Assembly (NCBI GenBank): GCA_963977405.1
Contig: CAXBOY010000005.1
Location: 1-64,000 of the forward strand
DNA from: UBA5078 sp963977405
Lineage (GTDB): Bacteria; Pseudomonadota; Gammaproteobacteria; Pseudomonadales; Pseudohongiellaceae
Direction of reading: 5' to 3'
DNA: 64,000 nucleotides
Within the stretch, counting starts at the first letter, position 1; each line of letters starts with the position of its first letter. The notes beneath the pieces were generated by a model. That model was not told the DNA's origin. It ran no database searches and was given only the letters and a program-made list of their open reading frames with translations. Of this stretch, positions 35,688 to 44,410 are shown in pieces. Both the position numbers and the translations under genes were made by a program.

Positions 35688-36971
35688 TTATAATTTATTG
35701 ATTATATTGTTTATTTTATCGAAGCATTCCTGATACTCCTGGGCGCATATGGAGTCGGCGACAATGCCGCCTCCGCCCCAGCAATAGATCTCGCCCTGTG
35801 TGCAAAGCAGGGTGCGAATCATGATGTTGCTGTCAATATTCCCATCGAAGCCCATATAGCCCAGCGTGCCGCAATACACTTGCCGCGGGTCTGGCTCTAG
35901 CTCCGCAATGATCTCCATGGCGCGTTTCTTCGGCGCGCCGGTTATGGAACCGCCTGGAAAACAATTCCGCAATAGATCTAGGGCCGCGTGCTCAGGTGCC
36001 AGTTGTGCCCGAATACTGCTGATTAGGTGGTGCACATTACTGAAGCTGTGAAGCTCGAATAATTGCTCGACCTTGATGGAACCGGTGGTGCAGATAGTCC
36101 CCAGGTCGTTGCGCAGAAGGTCGACGATCATGAGATTTTCGGCTCTATCCTTATCACTTTCTCGAAGCTCTTGGGCCAATGCCTTATCCTGAATGGGGTC
36201 AGCCGAGCGCGGCCGTGTGCCTTTGATCGGCTGCGTTAATACCTGCGCATCGTGTACCCGTATGAAGCGCTCTGGCGAGAAGCTCAGCACCGCGCCGCTT
36301 TCGGTGCGCATGAACCCCGCGAAGGGGCTGTGAATATTTTTACGCAAACGTAGATAGGCGCTAAGCGGATCACCGCTATAGCCACTGCTGAAACGCTGCG
36401 CTAGGTTTACTTGGTAGCAGTCTCCCGCTTGAATATAGCCTTGGATGCGTTTAAACGCATCGGCGTATTGCGCTGCGCTAAAGTTCGCCTGGAAGGCTTG
36501 GCTTAATTCGAATTCCTTGGGGCTCAAAATTTCTTGGCCTAGGCAGTCCTTTACCTGCTCCCAAGTTTGGCTTGAGCAGCTAGGAAGGGCGAATAGGTGA
36601 GTGTGCTGATGCTGGTGATCTACTACGATTGCCCAGTGATAGATGCCGATATTGGCACTAGCGTCGTAGGCGAAATAGCCCAGCGCACCGCCGCTGAAGG
36701 GTAGCGCCTGCAGGGCATCCGGCATGGGCAAAGTCGGTCGTTCTTGATTGAGTGCCTGTTGCACGCGGGCAAACATATCTACTTGCTGAGCTGGGTTGCT
36801 TAGTAATACGGAGGGCAGGGCGCTGATGATGTCATAGCGCCCGTTGCTGTCCAGCCCTAGGCCGCTGTCGAGTGCGACAAGGCCGGGCAATGCGCGCAGG
36901 CGACATAGGATGGCTGCGCTATCGCGTTCATAGGGGATAGTTTCGAGCAGGTACTCGCTAATTCGGGACAC
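35688..36971 (-). CDS. pabB: Aminodeoxychorismate synthase component I
   Basis: It aminates chorismate in p-aminobenzoate (folate) synthesis together with PabA. The 427 residues have the chorismate-binding fold. PIKGTRPRSADP carries the lysine that distinguishes PabB from TrpE (alanine in PIAGT). FPGGSITGAPKKRAMEII and YCGTLGYMG are further family marks. The start is GTG 36971. It is the last gene of a long - strand series and is convergent with thrH, 18 bases away. The pabA partner is not present. Confidence 0.93.
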   Translation of the reverse strand: MSRISEYLLETIPYERDSAAILCRLRALPGLVALDSGLGLDSNGRYDIISALPSVLLSNPAQQVDMFARVQQALNQERPTLPMPDALQALPFSGGALGYFAYDASANIGIYHWAIVVDHQHQHTHLFALPSCSSQTWEQVKDCLGQEILSPKEFELSQAFQANFSAAQYADAFKRIQGYIQAGDCYQVNLAQRFSSGYSGDPLSAYLRLRKNIHSPFAGFMRTESGAVLSFSPERFIRVHDAQVLTQPIKGTRPRSADPIQDKALAQELRESDKDRAENLMIVDLLRNDLGTICTTGSIKVEQLFELHSFSNVHHLISSIRAQLAPEHAALDLLRNCFPGGSITGAPKKRAMEIIAELEPDPRQVYCGTLGYMGFDGNIDSNIMIRTLLCTQGEIYCWGGGGIVADSICAQEYQECFDKINNIINKL

Positions 36972-37007
36972 GCGATGCCTCTGCGCTAAGGGGGTGGAAT
37001 AGACGAT

Positions 37008-37805
37008 TTAGGGCATGACTTCTATGCGGATAGCCAGGCCACCGTCGAGCGTGGTCGTGGCCGTAAAAGGACCAATGTTATCGATCATGTTGGAATTATC
37101 TACGGCTTGCTGCAATGGAATCCATTGATTGAGACCTACGATTAGTGAGCTGCGCAGCGATTGACCCTGTTCGGCGTCTGTGTTGTCTTCAGCTTGTATC
37201 ATCGATGCGGCGAACTCCAGTGCAACCTGCTCACCCCGCAACTCGGCCTTCAGAGCAATGCTCTGCTCTAAACGCTGTTTATCTTGCTGCAATTGCAGGC
37301 CGTAGGGGCCAAAGACAGGACTAATCTGTGGGGAATCCTGATAGCGGTTGAAGTATGTATATTCACCTTCCGTTACCCGCATATTTTGCACGGGATAGTC
37401 CTGACGCTGAGTGTTGACCGTGTTCAATTGACTGCCGTCGTTCGCGGTCTGCACATTTGCCGCAGCATAATTAAAATCAACCCGAATGAGCAATTGCTTC
37501 GGCGGAACATCGAGCTCGTCAATAAGAGCTTCAAGCTCGTCTAGATTCGCACGCGATGTGCTAATGATCAGATTGTGGTCGATCTGGCTGATCGCACCAC
37601 GCTCGTCCAGATGCGGCGCAAGCGCGCTTCTTATTTGGTCTGGGTCACCGTACTGCAGGCGCACTATCTCGATGACCGCTTGCTGGTCTGCTGGAATAGA
37701 TGAGTTCTGTGCTTGTAGCATCGGCGCTAACAAACCCAAACCCAATACGCAGGCTGCGCGCAGGGTTAGGCGATAGAAGGACTCTTTTGTATTAGCGATA
37801 GTCAT
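37008..37805 (-). CDS. Exported protein with a single secretin N-domain-like region
   Basis: Unrecognised as a named gene. A signal peptide (hydrophobic 14-30, probable cleavage near QA/Q at residue 32) is followed at about 44-110 by a segment resembling the secretin N1/NolW domain: IVRLQYGDPDQIRSALAPHL, then DHNLIISTSRANLDELEALI and ELDVPPKQLLIRV. The remaining 150 residues are beta-rich without membrane helices. The pore domain of secretins is missing, so it is not a secretion channel. It overlaps roxA by 4 bases and lies 36 bases before pabB, in a housekeeping series. A periplasmic scaffold or sensor role is conceivable but unproven. Confidence 0.75.
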   Translation of the reverse strand: MTIANTKESFYRLTLRAACVLGLGLLAPMLQAQNSSIPADQQAVIEIVRLQYGDPDQIRSALAPHLDERGAISQIDHNLIISTSRANLDELEALIDELDVPPKQLLIRVDFNYAAANVQTANDGSQLNTVNTQRQDYPVQNMRVTEGEYTYFNRYQDSPQISPVFGPYGLQLQQDKQRLEQSIALKAELRGEQVALEFAASMIQAEDNTDAEQGQSLRSSLIVGLNQWIPLQQAVDNSNMIDNIGPFTATTTLDGGLAIRIEVMP

Positions 37806-38989
37806 ACAGCTTCATCTTCCTCATCGAGTGTGTCTGTTATCCACAAGCTGCCCTGATTATATAACGCAACAATGGTGTTTGCGTTGTTCTCATCAGCATG
37901 GAACACGGTAGCCCAATCGGGCTCATCGGCAAACGGGTCACAAAGCGTCTCGAGAATGGCATCGAAGGACGTTGGACTCACTAGGCTATGACCGCCTGCA
38001 AACAACTGTGTAGTGCCATCGGCGTCCTGCGTGAACGCAAAGCGAGCGATTGGATGGCGCTGTAAAGCGACGCCGTCCTCTAGCAAAAAGCCGAGTTCAG
38101 CCGCTGTAAGAGGGGCTGGCGTCTCGACTAAATCCGGATACTTTGCCTGAGTCATATACTTGCCGAAGCAGCGTGACACAAGCGACTTGTCTAGAAGGCG
38201 TTGCTGCAACAGTGCTAGCACTTGCTCGGTAACGATTGGACTGATCTCGCCGACCCGTTCTGGGCGTCGCGCATTCGTATCGACATAGCGCTCGTCTTCG
38301 CGTAGCGACTCGATTAACGCATTGCTGACGTCATCTAATAGCTCTGCCACCGAGGGTGTGCGAAAACCTACCGAGTAAGTGATGCTGGTGCCGATGGACT
38401 GCCCGTAGTGAGCAATGTTTGGCGGGATATAGAGAATGTCCCCCGGCTCGACAATCCAATCTTCCTGAGTCTCGAAATGGCGCAGGAGCTTCATGTCGGT
38501 ATCGCTGCGCAGTTCGGTGTCGCTATCTACACGCCCACCTAGTCGCCAGCGCTTCTTGCCTAGGCCTTGGATCAGGAAGACGTCGTAGTAGTCGAAATGG
38601 GGGCCAACACCGCCGCCATCGCTGGCGAGGCTGATCATCAGGTCATCGATGCGCCAGCGCGGTATGAAGTCGAAAGACTCTAAGATGGCGCGCGCGCCTT
38701 CGTCCCACTGATCTGCCGCCTGAATCAACAGACTCCAATGACTCGTCGCTAAGCTTCGCAAATCGGTCTCTGGGAAGGGGCCATTGCGAAGTGTCCAATT
38801 CTCTTGGCTTGGGTCGCTGAGGATCAAGCGCGACTCTATAAACTCCTCGCAGGCCATGCCGGCGAGTTCGTCTACCTCAAGAGGATCGGCGAAGCTGCCG
38901 TTGCCTCGTATAAGCAGTGGCTTCTTCTGCCAATACTCGGCAAGAAAATGCTCTACATCGAAAGACTTGGGCAATACAGCTGTGCTCAA
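37802..38989 (-). CDS. roxA: Ribosomal protein L16 arginine hydroxylase (JmjC/cupin oxygenase)
   Basis: A 2-oxoglutarate and Fe(II) dependent oxygenase of the YcfD/RoxA family, which in E. coli hydroxylates an arginine of ribosomal protein uL16. The 395 residues open with HFLAEYWQKKPLLIRG. The iron ligands are H131 and D133 in GPHFDYYDVF and H194 in IAHYGQS. DILYIPP is typical of the family. The start is TTG 38989, supported by the family N-terminus. It lies 31 bases after purB and overlaps the next gene by 4 bases. Confidence 0.9.
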   Translation of the reverse strand: MSTAVLPKSFDVEHFLAEYWQKKPLLIRGNGSFADPLEVDELAGMACEEFIESRLILSDPSQENWTLRNGPFPETDLRSLATSHWSLLIQAADQWDEGARAILESFDFIPRWRIDDLMISLASDGGGVGPHFDYYDVFLIQGLGKKRWRLGGRVDSDTELRSDTDMKLLRHFETQEDWIVEPGDILYIPPNIAHYGQSIGTSITYSVGFRTPSVAELLDDVSNALIESLREDERYVDTNARRPERVGEISPIVTEQVLALLQQRLLDKSLVSRCFGKYMTQAKYPDLVETPAPLTAAELGFLLEDGVALQRHPIARFAFTQDADGTTQLFAGGHSLVSPTSFDAILETLCDPFADEPDWATVFHADENNANTIVALYNQGSLWITDTLDEEDEAV

Positions 38990-39020
38990 GTGCGTACCCC
39001 GCTTAGCGACTTAGTGCGCA

Positions 39021-40397
39021 TTAAACCTTCTTCGCCTGATCTATTGCGTTGCCGATGTAATTCTCTGGGCGTAGCGAACGGAGTAGGGCTTTGCCTTCCT
39101 CTGGAATGTCGAGGGTGTCGACAAACTGTTCTAACACCTGTTGATTGATCTTCTGACCGCGAGTCAATGCCTTGAGTTTCTCATATGGCTGGTCCACGTT
39201 GTAGCGGCGCATCACCGTTTGAATTGGCTCGGCCAACACTTCCCAGCTATTGTCCAGGTCCGCGAGGAGTTTCTCTGGCGCAAGATTCAGCTTGCTGAGG
39301 CCCTTGAGTGTTGCGTGGTAGGCAATAACGCTATGGGCGAAACCGACGCCGATATTACGTAGCACCGTGGAATCCGTCAGGTCGCGCTGCCAGCGCGAAA
39401 TTGGGAGTTTCTCCGCCATATGCTGCATGACGGCATTGCCGATTCCGAGATTACCTTCGGAGTTTTCAAAGTCGATCGGGTTGACTTTGTGGGGCATGGT
39501 TGACGAGCCGACTTCGCCGGCAATAGTGCGCTGCTTGAAGTAGCCTAAAGAAATATAGCCCCACACATCGCGGTCGAAGTCGATGAGTATCGTGTTGAAT
39601 CTGCACAGTGCGGAGAAAAGTTCAGCAATATAGTCGTGGGGTTCGATCTGCGTTGTATAGGGGTTCCATTGCAGTCCTAGTGACTCGACGAAACTGTGCG
39701 CATTGGCCTGCCAGTCGATATCGGGATAGGCCGAGAGGTGAGCGTTGTAATTGCCCACGGCGCCGTTGATCTTGCCAAGAATCTCGTTATTCTTAAACTG
39801 GACGAGCTGGCGCTCTAGCCTTGCCACCACATTGGCAATCTCTTTGCCGATGGTCGAAGGCGAAGCGGTCTGGCCATGAGTGCGGGATAGCAGTGGCTGC
39901 TCTGCGAACTCGTGCGCCATGTCTCGTAGCTTGTCGACGAGTTGCTGCATCAGGGGCAGCATCACGTCGTCGCGACCATCTTTTAGCATCAGTGCATAGG
40001 AAAGATTATTGATATCCTCAGAGGTGCAGGCGAAGTGGACGAATTCGATCTGTGTGGCTAGGTCAGGATGACTGCTAACGCGCTCCTTGAGAAAATACTC
40101 GACAGCCTTAACGTCGTGATTGGTCGTAGCTTCGATGTCTTTTACGCGCTGCGCATCCTCAATCGAGAAATTAGCAATGATGTCTTCGAGCACTTGATTG
40201 CCGGCGCTGGAGATAGCAGGAGCTTCCGTGACTTGCGGATGGGCCGCTAGGCATTGCAGCCAACGAACCTCGACGATAACGCGGTAGCGTATCAACGCGT
40301 ATTCGCTGAAGTAGTTTCCTAAGATGTCGACCTTGTTGCGATAACGTCCGTCGATTGGGGAGATGGCGGTCAGTCCGCTTAAGGGGCTCGCTGTCAT
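39021..40397 (-). CDS. purB: Adenylosuccinate lyase
   Basis: It catalyses two steps of purine synthesis, splitting fumarate from SAICAR and from adenylosuccinate. The 458 residues equal the E. coli type (456). TSEDINNLSYALML, the catalytic region RTHGQTASPSTIGKE and the signature GSSTMPHKVNPIDFEN are all present. It lies between hflD and roxA with gaps of 25 and 31 bases. The order mnmA-hflD-purB is conserved in gammaproteobacteria. Confidence 0.97.
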   Translation of the reverse strand: MTASPLSGLTAISPIDGRYRNKVDILGNYFSEYALIRYRVIVEVRWLQCLAAHPQVTEAPAISSAGNQVLEDIIANFSIEDAQRVKDIEATTNHDVKAVEYFLKERVSSHPDLATQIEFVHFACTSEDINNLSYALMLKDGRDDVMLPLMQQLVDKLRDMAHEFAEQPLLSRTHGQTASPSTIGKEIANVVARLERQLVQFKNNEILGKINGAVGNYNAHLSAYPDIDWQANAHSFVESLGLQWNPYTTQIEPHDYIAELFSALCRFNTILIDFDRDVWGYISLGYFKQRTIAGEVGSSTMPHKVNPIDFENSEGNLGIGNAVMQHMAEKLPISRWQRDLTDSTVLRNIGVGFAHSVIAYHATLKGLSKLNLAPEKLLADLDNSWEVLAEPIQTVMRRYNVDQPYEKLKALTRGQKINQQVLEQFVDTLDIPEEGKALLRSLRPENYIGNAIDQAKKV

Positions 40398-40422
40398 GTT
40401 AGTGTCCTAGCTAAAAGATTTA

Positions 40423-41115
40423 TTAATGAATTGAAAATAGGTTGCGGCGAATGGCAGCCACACTGTCTCGAATGCGACGCTTGTAGAAAAAAAGGTGCCA
40501 GCGGCGCCCGCCGAGTTGATGCCAGAGTAGAGCGGAGCGTATGCCTGCTAAAAGAAGGGCACGAATCTGATCGGCCACGCGTTGATTACGCAGGTGTTCT
40601 ACATTGCCCTTCACGTGGATACGGTAAGTCAATTTACTGATAGTGTCTTGGTACAGCGCGGCGAGTACGGCGTAGTCGTAGTTGTCGGACTTTGCGACAG
40701 GTGCGAGGCTGTCGGCATCGAGGTCCTGTTCTTCGCTATCGAGGAAAAGTGTTTCGCGTTGCTGCATGCGCTGCCGAATTGCAGATTGCATCTCCGGTAC
40801 GTTCATCAATTGCTGCTGAAGGACGCTCATGCCTAACACATACTTCATGGGTTCGCCGAACTCTCTCATGCCATCGCTATCGAGAGTTTTTTGCAGGATG
40901 CTCAGGCCATTGGAGAAGCGGCTAACATCAGGATAGATGTCCGCAACCGAGTCAGGGTCTATGACTAAAAGAGGATCGATACAGGCTTTAATCTGCGCTT
41001 CGTCTGCGCGCCCGCTATGGGCAAGTGTATTGACCAGGTGGGCACACTGAACCACGACGGCCAGCGTAATATTGCGATATTCCCAATCGCTAAACCTAGC
41101 GGAAGTATTGCTCAA
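40423..41115 (-). CDS. hflD: High frequency lysogenization protein HflD homologue
   Basis: A helical, membrane-associated protein, known in E. coli for binding phage lambda CII; its housekeeping role is unclear. The 230 residues align by ITLAVVVQCAHLVNTLAH at the start and IRALLLAGIRSALLWHQLGG RRW near the end (ATLLAGIRAAVLWHQ in E. coli). The start is TTG 41115, inside the last 20 bases of mnmA, so translation is coupled. Position between mnmA and purB confirms the name. Confidence 0.88.
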   Translation of the reverse strand: MSNTSARFSDWEYRNITLAVVVQCAHLVNTLAHSGRADEAQIKACIDPLLVIDPDSVADIYPDVSRFSNGLSILQKTLDSDGMREFGEPMKYVLGMSVLQQQLMNVPEMQSAIRQRMQQRETLFLDSEEQDLDADSLAPVAKSDNYDYAVLAALYQDTISKLTYRIHVKGNVEHLRNQRVADQIRALLLAGIRSALLWHQLGGRRWHLFFYKRRIRDSVAAIRRNLFSIH

Positions 41116-42226
41116 TGACCGCTCCTCCTAAACAAATTTCCCCGTCATAGAACACGATGGTCTGGCCGGGCGTAACGGCGCGCTGTGGTGCGCGGAATGT
41201 CACCATCACAGTCTCATTGTCTATAGCCTCGACTGTGCAGTGCTGATCAGCTTGACGGTAGCGTATCTTCGCCATGCATTGCAGTGGTAACTGTGGCACC
41301 TGATGATTGATCCATGCCAACTGGGTTGCCTTCAATGCGCTAGAGTACAAATGTTCGTTCTCTTTGCCCTGTGCAACTATGAGTACATTGCGCTCAAGAT
41401 CTTTGCCCACCACATACCAAGGGGCATCGTCGAAATCATGTAAACCACCGATCCCAAGACCTTGGCGTTGACCGTAGGTGTGGTACATCAGGCCGTGATG
41501 CTTGCCTATGACTTCGCCATCTACGTTCTCGATCTCGCCAGGTTGAGCGGGCAGGTAGCGTTGCAGGAAGTCTTTAAACTTGCGCTCGCCGATAAAGCAA
41601 ATGCCGGTGCTGTCTTTCTTGTCGTGGGTAACGAAGCCATGTTCGGCGGCGAGTGCGCGTACTTCGCTTTTTTCTAACTCGCCGACTGGGAATAGGCTGC
41701 GTGCAAGGCTGTCCTCGTTCACGGCGCTAAGGAAATAACTCTGGTCTTTATTCTGATCTAATCCTTTGAGTAGCAGCGTCTGTTGAGCACCTAGGTTGTC
41801 TACGACGGCGCGGCGCACATAGTGGCCAGTGGCGATATAATCAGCCCCCAACTCGGTAGCGTACTCTAAGAATGCCTTAAACTTGATCTCGCGATTGCAC
41901 AAGATATCCGGGTTCGGTGTACGCCCTGCGCGGTACTCGGAAATAAAATGTTCGAAGACATTGTCCCAGTACTCCGAAGCGAAGTTGGCTGTGTGGAGTT
42001 TCAGGCCGAGCTTGCGGCAAACTGATCCGGCATCGGCTAAATCGGCTTTCGCCGTGCAGTATTCGCTGTCGTCGTCCTCTTCCCAGTTCTTCATGAACAG
42101 GCCTTCGACTTGATAGCCCTGTTCTTGCAGCAGAAGAGCGGCCACGGAGGAGTCGACGCCGCCGGACATTCCGACAATGACTTTGATAGAGGCGTTAGCC
42201 GCAGAATTTGTGGAATTTGCAATCAT
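41096..42226 (-). CDS. mnmA: tRNA-specific 2-thiouridylase
   Basis: It puts sulfur on uridine 34 of Lys, Glu and Gln tRNAs, receiving it from TusE of the Tus relay encoded at the other end of this window. The P-loop is GMSGGVDSSVAALL (about 19-32), the two catalytic cysteines lie in NPDILCNREIKF and STGICFIGERKF, and LFMKNWEEDD is a family mark. I chose ATG 42226 (376 residues). A TTG at 42268 overlapping nudJ is in frame but adds non-homologous residues. No clear ribosome site was seen for either. Confidence 0.95.
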   Translation of the reverse strand: MIANSTNSAANASIKVIVGMSGGVDSSVAALLLQEQGYQVEGLFMKNWEEDDDSEYCTAKADLADAGSVCRKLGLKLHTANFASEYWDNVFEHFISEYRAGRTPNPDILCNREIKFKAFLEYATELGADYIATGHYVRRAVVDNLGAQQTLLLKGLDQNKDQSYFLSAVNEDSLARSLFPVGELEKSEVRALAAEHGFVTHDKKDSTGICFIGERKFKDFLQRYLPAQPGEIENVDGEVIGKHHGLMYHTYGQRQGLGIGGLHDFDDAPWYVVGKDLERNVLIVAQGKENEHLYSSALKATQLAWINHQVPQLPLQCMAKIRYRQADQHCTVEAIDNETVMVTFRAPQRAVTPGQTIVFYDGEICLGGAVIEQYFR

Positions 42227-42264
42227 GGTTTCGAATTCAGTCTTGGGGGCTAAGTTGGCCCAGT

Positions 42265-42714
42265 TCAATCAAGGGTTTGCACGACATCTAAGGGATAGGC
42301 CTTACCTAGCAAGAAATCGTCAATAACGCGCAACACAACGGGGCTACGCATTTGCTCTTTACGCGCTTCCAGCTCCGCACGGGTCAACCACAGCGCCCGC
42401 ACTATGTCTGTGTCCAGCGCTAAGCCCGGTACTTCTCGAATGGCCTTGGCGATGAAACAAGTCCGGATATAGCAAATATTGTTCACGCTAGAGGTCTGTT
42501 GGTACAAGCCGAGTAAACCGGTGAGCTCGACTTCCCAAGCGGTTTCCTCAAGTGTTTCGCGCAAGGCGGCCTGTGCTAGGCTCTCATTCGCCTCGAGATG
42601 ACCGGCTGGCTGATTCAATACTAGTTGGCCGTTAATTAACTCTTCTACCATCAAAAAACGAGCGTTGTGCTCGACAACTGTCGCTACTGTTTTGTGGGGG
42701 TGCCACTGAGCCAT
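42265..42714 (-). CDS. nudJ: Nudix phosphatase NudJ
   Basis: A Nudix hydrolase related to E. coli NudJ (YmfB), which removes phosphate from thiamine and nucleoside pyrophosphates. The 149 residues have the Nudix box from GHLEANESLAQAALRETLEE on to TAWEVEL (G-x5-E-x7-REUxEE pattern intact). ATG 42714 matches the family start (HKTVATVVEHNARFLMVEE); an earlier start at 42750 is possible. Its position just upstream of mnmA is the order found in enterobacteria and pseudomonads. Confidence 0.9.
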   Translation of the reverse strand: MAQWHPHKTVATVVEHNARFLMVEELINGQLVLNQPAGHLEANESLAQAALRETLEETAWEVELTGLLGLYQQTSSVNNICYIRTCFIAKAIREVPGLALDTDIVRALWLTRAELEARKEQMRSPVVLRVIDDFLLGKAYPLDVVQTLD

Positions 42715-42892
42715 CGCTGAGGGTTTCCGCTGCTTTGTGCAAAGGCGCAATCCTAACGCAAAATGCGCCGAAATGCCTCTAGCATTGATGAATTACTGTC
42801 AGAGTAGCTGTGTGCATGAATCGCTTTAGATGGGAGGCTTTTACATGGATAATACGGCTCGATGCAAATTAGCGATTTAGTGGAGCAAGAAC

Positions 42893-43372
42893 ATGGGTGA
42901 ATTGACGCATTTGGATGCGCAGGGCAATGCCCACATGGTGGATGTCGGCGGTAAAGAGATCAGCAAGCGTTCGGCCACCGCAACCGCACTCATTACGATG
43001 CTTCCGGCGACGCTAGAGTTGATAGTGGCTGGCGGGCATAAGAAGGGAGATGTATTGGCAGTGGCTAGGATTGCAGGCATTCAGGCTGCCAAGAAATGCG
43101 CCGACCTGATTCCATTGTGTCACCCGCTGATGCTGACCTCTGTGAAGGTCGAGTTCGACATCGATAGCGACAATCACCAGGTACTAATCACTGCCCGCTG
43201 CGGCTTAGACGGAAAGACGGGCGTAGAGATGGAGGCATTGACTGCCGCTTCGGTTGCTGCCCTTACAATCTACGATATGTGCAAGGCGGTGGATAAGGGT
43301 ATGGTCATAGAGAAGATTTGCCTGCAAGAAAAGCTCGGCGGCAAGTCAGGCCACTTCACGCGGCAGGACTAA
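42893..43372 (+). CDS. moaC: Cyclic pyranopterin monophosphate synthase
   Basis: It converts the MoaA product to cyclic pyranopterin monophosphate in molybdenum cofactor synthesis. The 159 residues fit MoaC. MVDVGGKEISKRSATA opens the domain, KKCADLIPLCHPLMLTSV is the signature, and MCKAVDKGM holds the catalytic lysine. GGAG lies 8 bases before ATG 42893. moaD follows after 34 bases. moaA is not in the window. Confidence 0.96.
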   Translation: MGELTHLDAQGNAHMVDVGGKEISKRSATATALITMLPATLELIVAGGHKKGDVLAVARIAGIQAAKKCADLIPLCHPLMLTSVKVEFDIDSDNHQVLITARCGLDGKTGVEMEALTAASVAALTIYDMCKAVDKGMVIEKICLQEKLGGKSGHFTRQD

Positions 43373-43406
43373 GAGCCTTAGCGACGCAATAATCGGGGAT
43401 TTATTG

Positions 43407-43661
43407 ATGGTGAAGATACAGTATTTTGCGAGCCTGCGAGAGACCCTCGGGGCTCAGAACGAGGAGCTAGCGCTGCCTGCTGAAGTGCAGAATGTTGAGC
43501 AGCTAGCGCGTCACTTAAGCCATGACCGCGCTGGAGAATGGGCGGTGCTCGAGGATCCATCCCGCGTTCTAATCGCGGTGAACCAGACGATCGTAGAGCG
43601 CAGTCATCCGCTGCAAGGGACTGAAGAGGTTGCCTTCTTTCCTCCTATGACGGGGGGCTGA
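43407..43661 (+). CDS. moaD: Molybdopterin synthase small subunit
   Basis: A ubiquitin-like sulfur carrier of 84 residues. The protein begins VKIQYFASLRETLGAQ and ends with the obligatory di-glycine tail in FFPPMTGG, which is thiocarboxylated to deliver sulfur. ATG 43407 is chosen over the adjacent TTG 43404; GGGGA precedes it. The stop is 2 bases before the GTG start of moaE. Confidence 0.94.
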   Translation: MVKIQYFASLRETLGAQNEELALPAEVQNVEQLARHLSHDRAGEWAVLEDPSRVLIAVNQTIVERSHPLQGTEEVAFFPPMTGG

Positions 43662-43663
43662 GC

Positions 43664-44137
43664 GTGATTAGCGTACAGAGCGCGGATTTCGACATGGCAC
43701 AGCTCTATGCGGCGTTACGCGAGGAGGCTGACAATGCAGGGGGTATTGCGTGCTTTACGGGCCTAGTTCGTGAGTTCTACGAACCGGAAGACAAGGGCAA
43801 GGAGCCTGCAGTGAAGAGCCTGTTTCTGGAGCACTATCCTGGCATGACGGAAAAGGCGCTAGCGGACATAGTAACGGAGGCGGAAGGGCGCTGAGACGTC
43901 TTAGCGAGTCAGGTGGTGCACCGAGTAGGGGAGCTACATGCGGGCGATCAGATCGTTTTCGTTGGCGTTGCGAGCACACACCGAGGCGATGCATTCGCGG
44001 CGGCCGAATTCATCATGGACTACCTAAAGACCCGGGCACCGTTCTGGAAGAAACAACAGTCAGGTGACACCTCCGAATGGATAGAGAGCCGCGCTAGCGA
44101 CGAACAAGCAAGAGCCCGCTGGGAGAAGACAACATAG
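43664..44137 (+). pseudogene. moaE: Molybdopterin synthase large subunit interrupted by an in-frame TGA
   Basis: MoaE forms the catalytic subunit of molybdopterin synthase. The reading frame starts at GTG 43664 and matches MoaE through SLFLEHYPGMTEKALADIV. A TGA at 43892-43894 then cuts it after 76 residues. The same frame continues beyond it with VVHRVGELHAGDQIVFVGV and DYLKTRAPFWKKQ, to a normal stop at 44137 (157 codons, the usual length). In E. coli MoaE the interrupted position (after EARNR) is tryptophan, so a TGG to TGA change explains it. The first fragment lacks the active-site lysines of the KTRAPFWK segment and should be inactive. No ribosome site serves the second part. A sequencing error is the main alternative. 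Confidence 0.85.
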
Positions 44138-44140
44138 AAT

Positions 44141-44286
44141 CTACTGATTATAGGAGCTCATGCCCTCGTAAGGGGGTGCCTTGCAAGCGAATGGGTGCGA
44201 TTGGTGTAGGTCTGTGGAAGATTTAGGCCAATCGCCTGCAGGGCAGGCTCCTACAGTCGGCGCATTTTTTCTAATCCTGATAGAAA
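44141..44286 (+). repeat. REP-like repeat unit 1 (degenerate head, intact inverse hairpin)
   Basis: This is the first of three units behind moaE. The forward part (from ACTGATTATAGGAG) carries an insertion of about 17 bases that breaks its hairpin. The inverse part has the intact stem GCCTGC-AGG-GCAGGC (44234-44248) followed by CTCCTACAG. No gene is present in this stretch. Confidence 0.75.
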
Positions 44287-44410
44287 CCACTGATTGTAGG
44301 AGCTTGCCTTGCAAGCGAAGGGTGCGATTGATGAGGATCTGTGAAAGATTTAGACCTTCGCGGGCAAGGCCCGCTCCCACAGTCAGCGTAATTATCAAGA
44401 TATGGGAGAA
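44287..44410 (+). repeat. REP-like repeat unit 2 (complete inverted pair)
   Basis: A 124-base unit with a forward hairpin GCTTGC-CTT-GCAAGC (44302-44316) after TGTAGGA, and an inverse hairpin GCGGGC-AAG-GCCCGC (44360-44374) before TCCCACAG. The flanks GCGAAGG and CCTTCGC also pair, so the whole unit can fold as a large cruciform. Confidence 0.85.

Noticed and set aside
37008..37805. A type II or III secretion secretin gene
   Set aside because: It has only one N-type domain and no C-terminal pore, and no secretion neighbours are present.
43664..44137. TGA read as tryptophan throughout the genome
   Set aside because: Several intact genes here end properly at TGA (pgl, glgB, glgX, the M16 peptidase, rarA), so the standard code is in use.
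43664..44137. A frameshift in moaE
   Set aside because: Both halves lie in the same reading frame, so it is a nonsense codon and not a shift.
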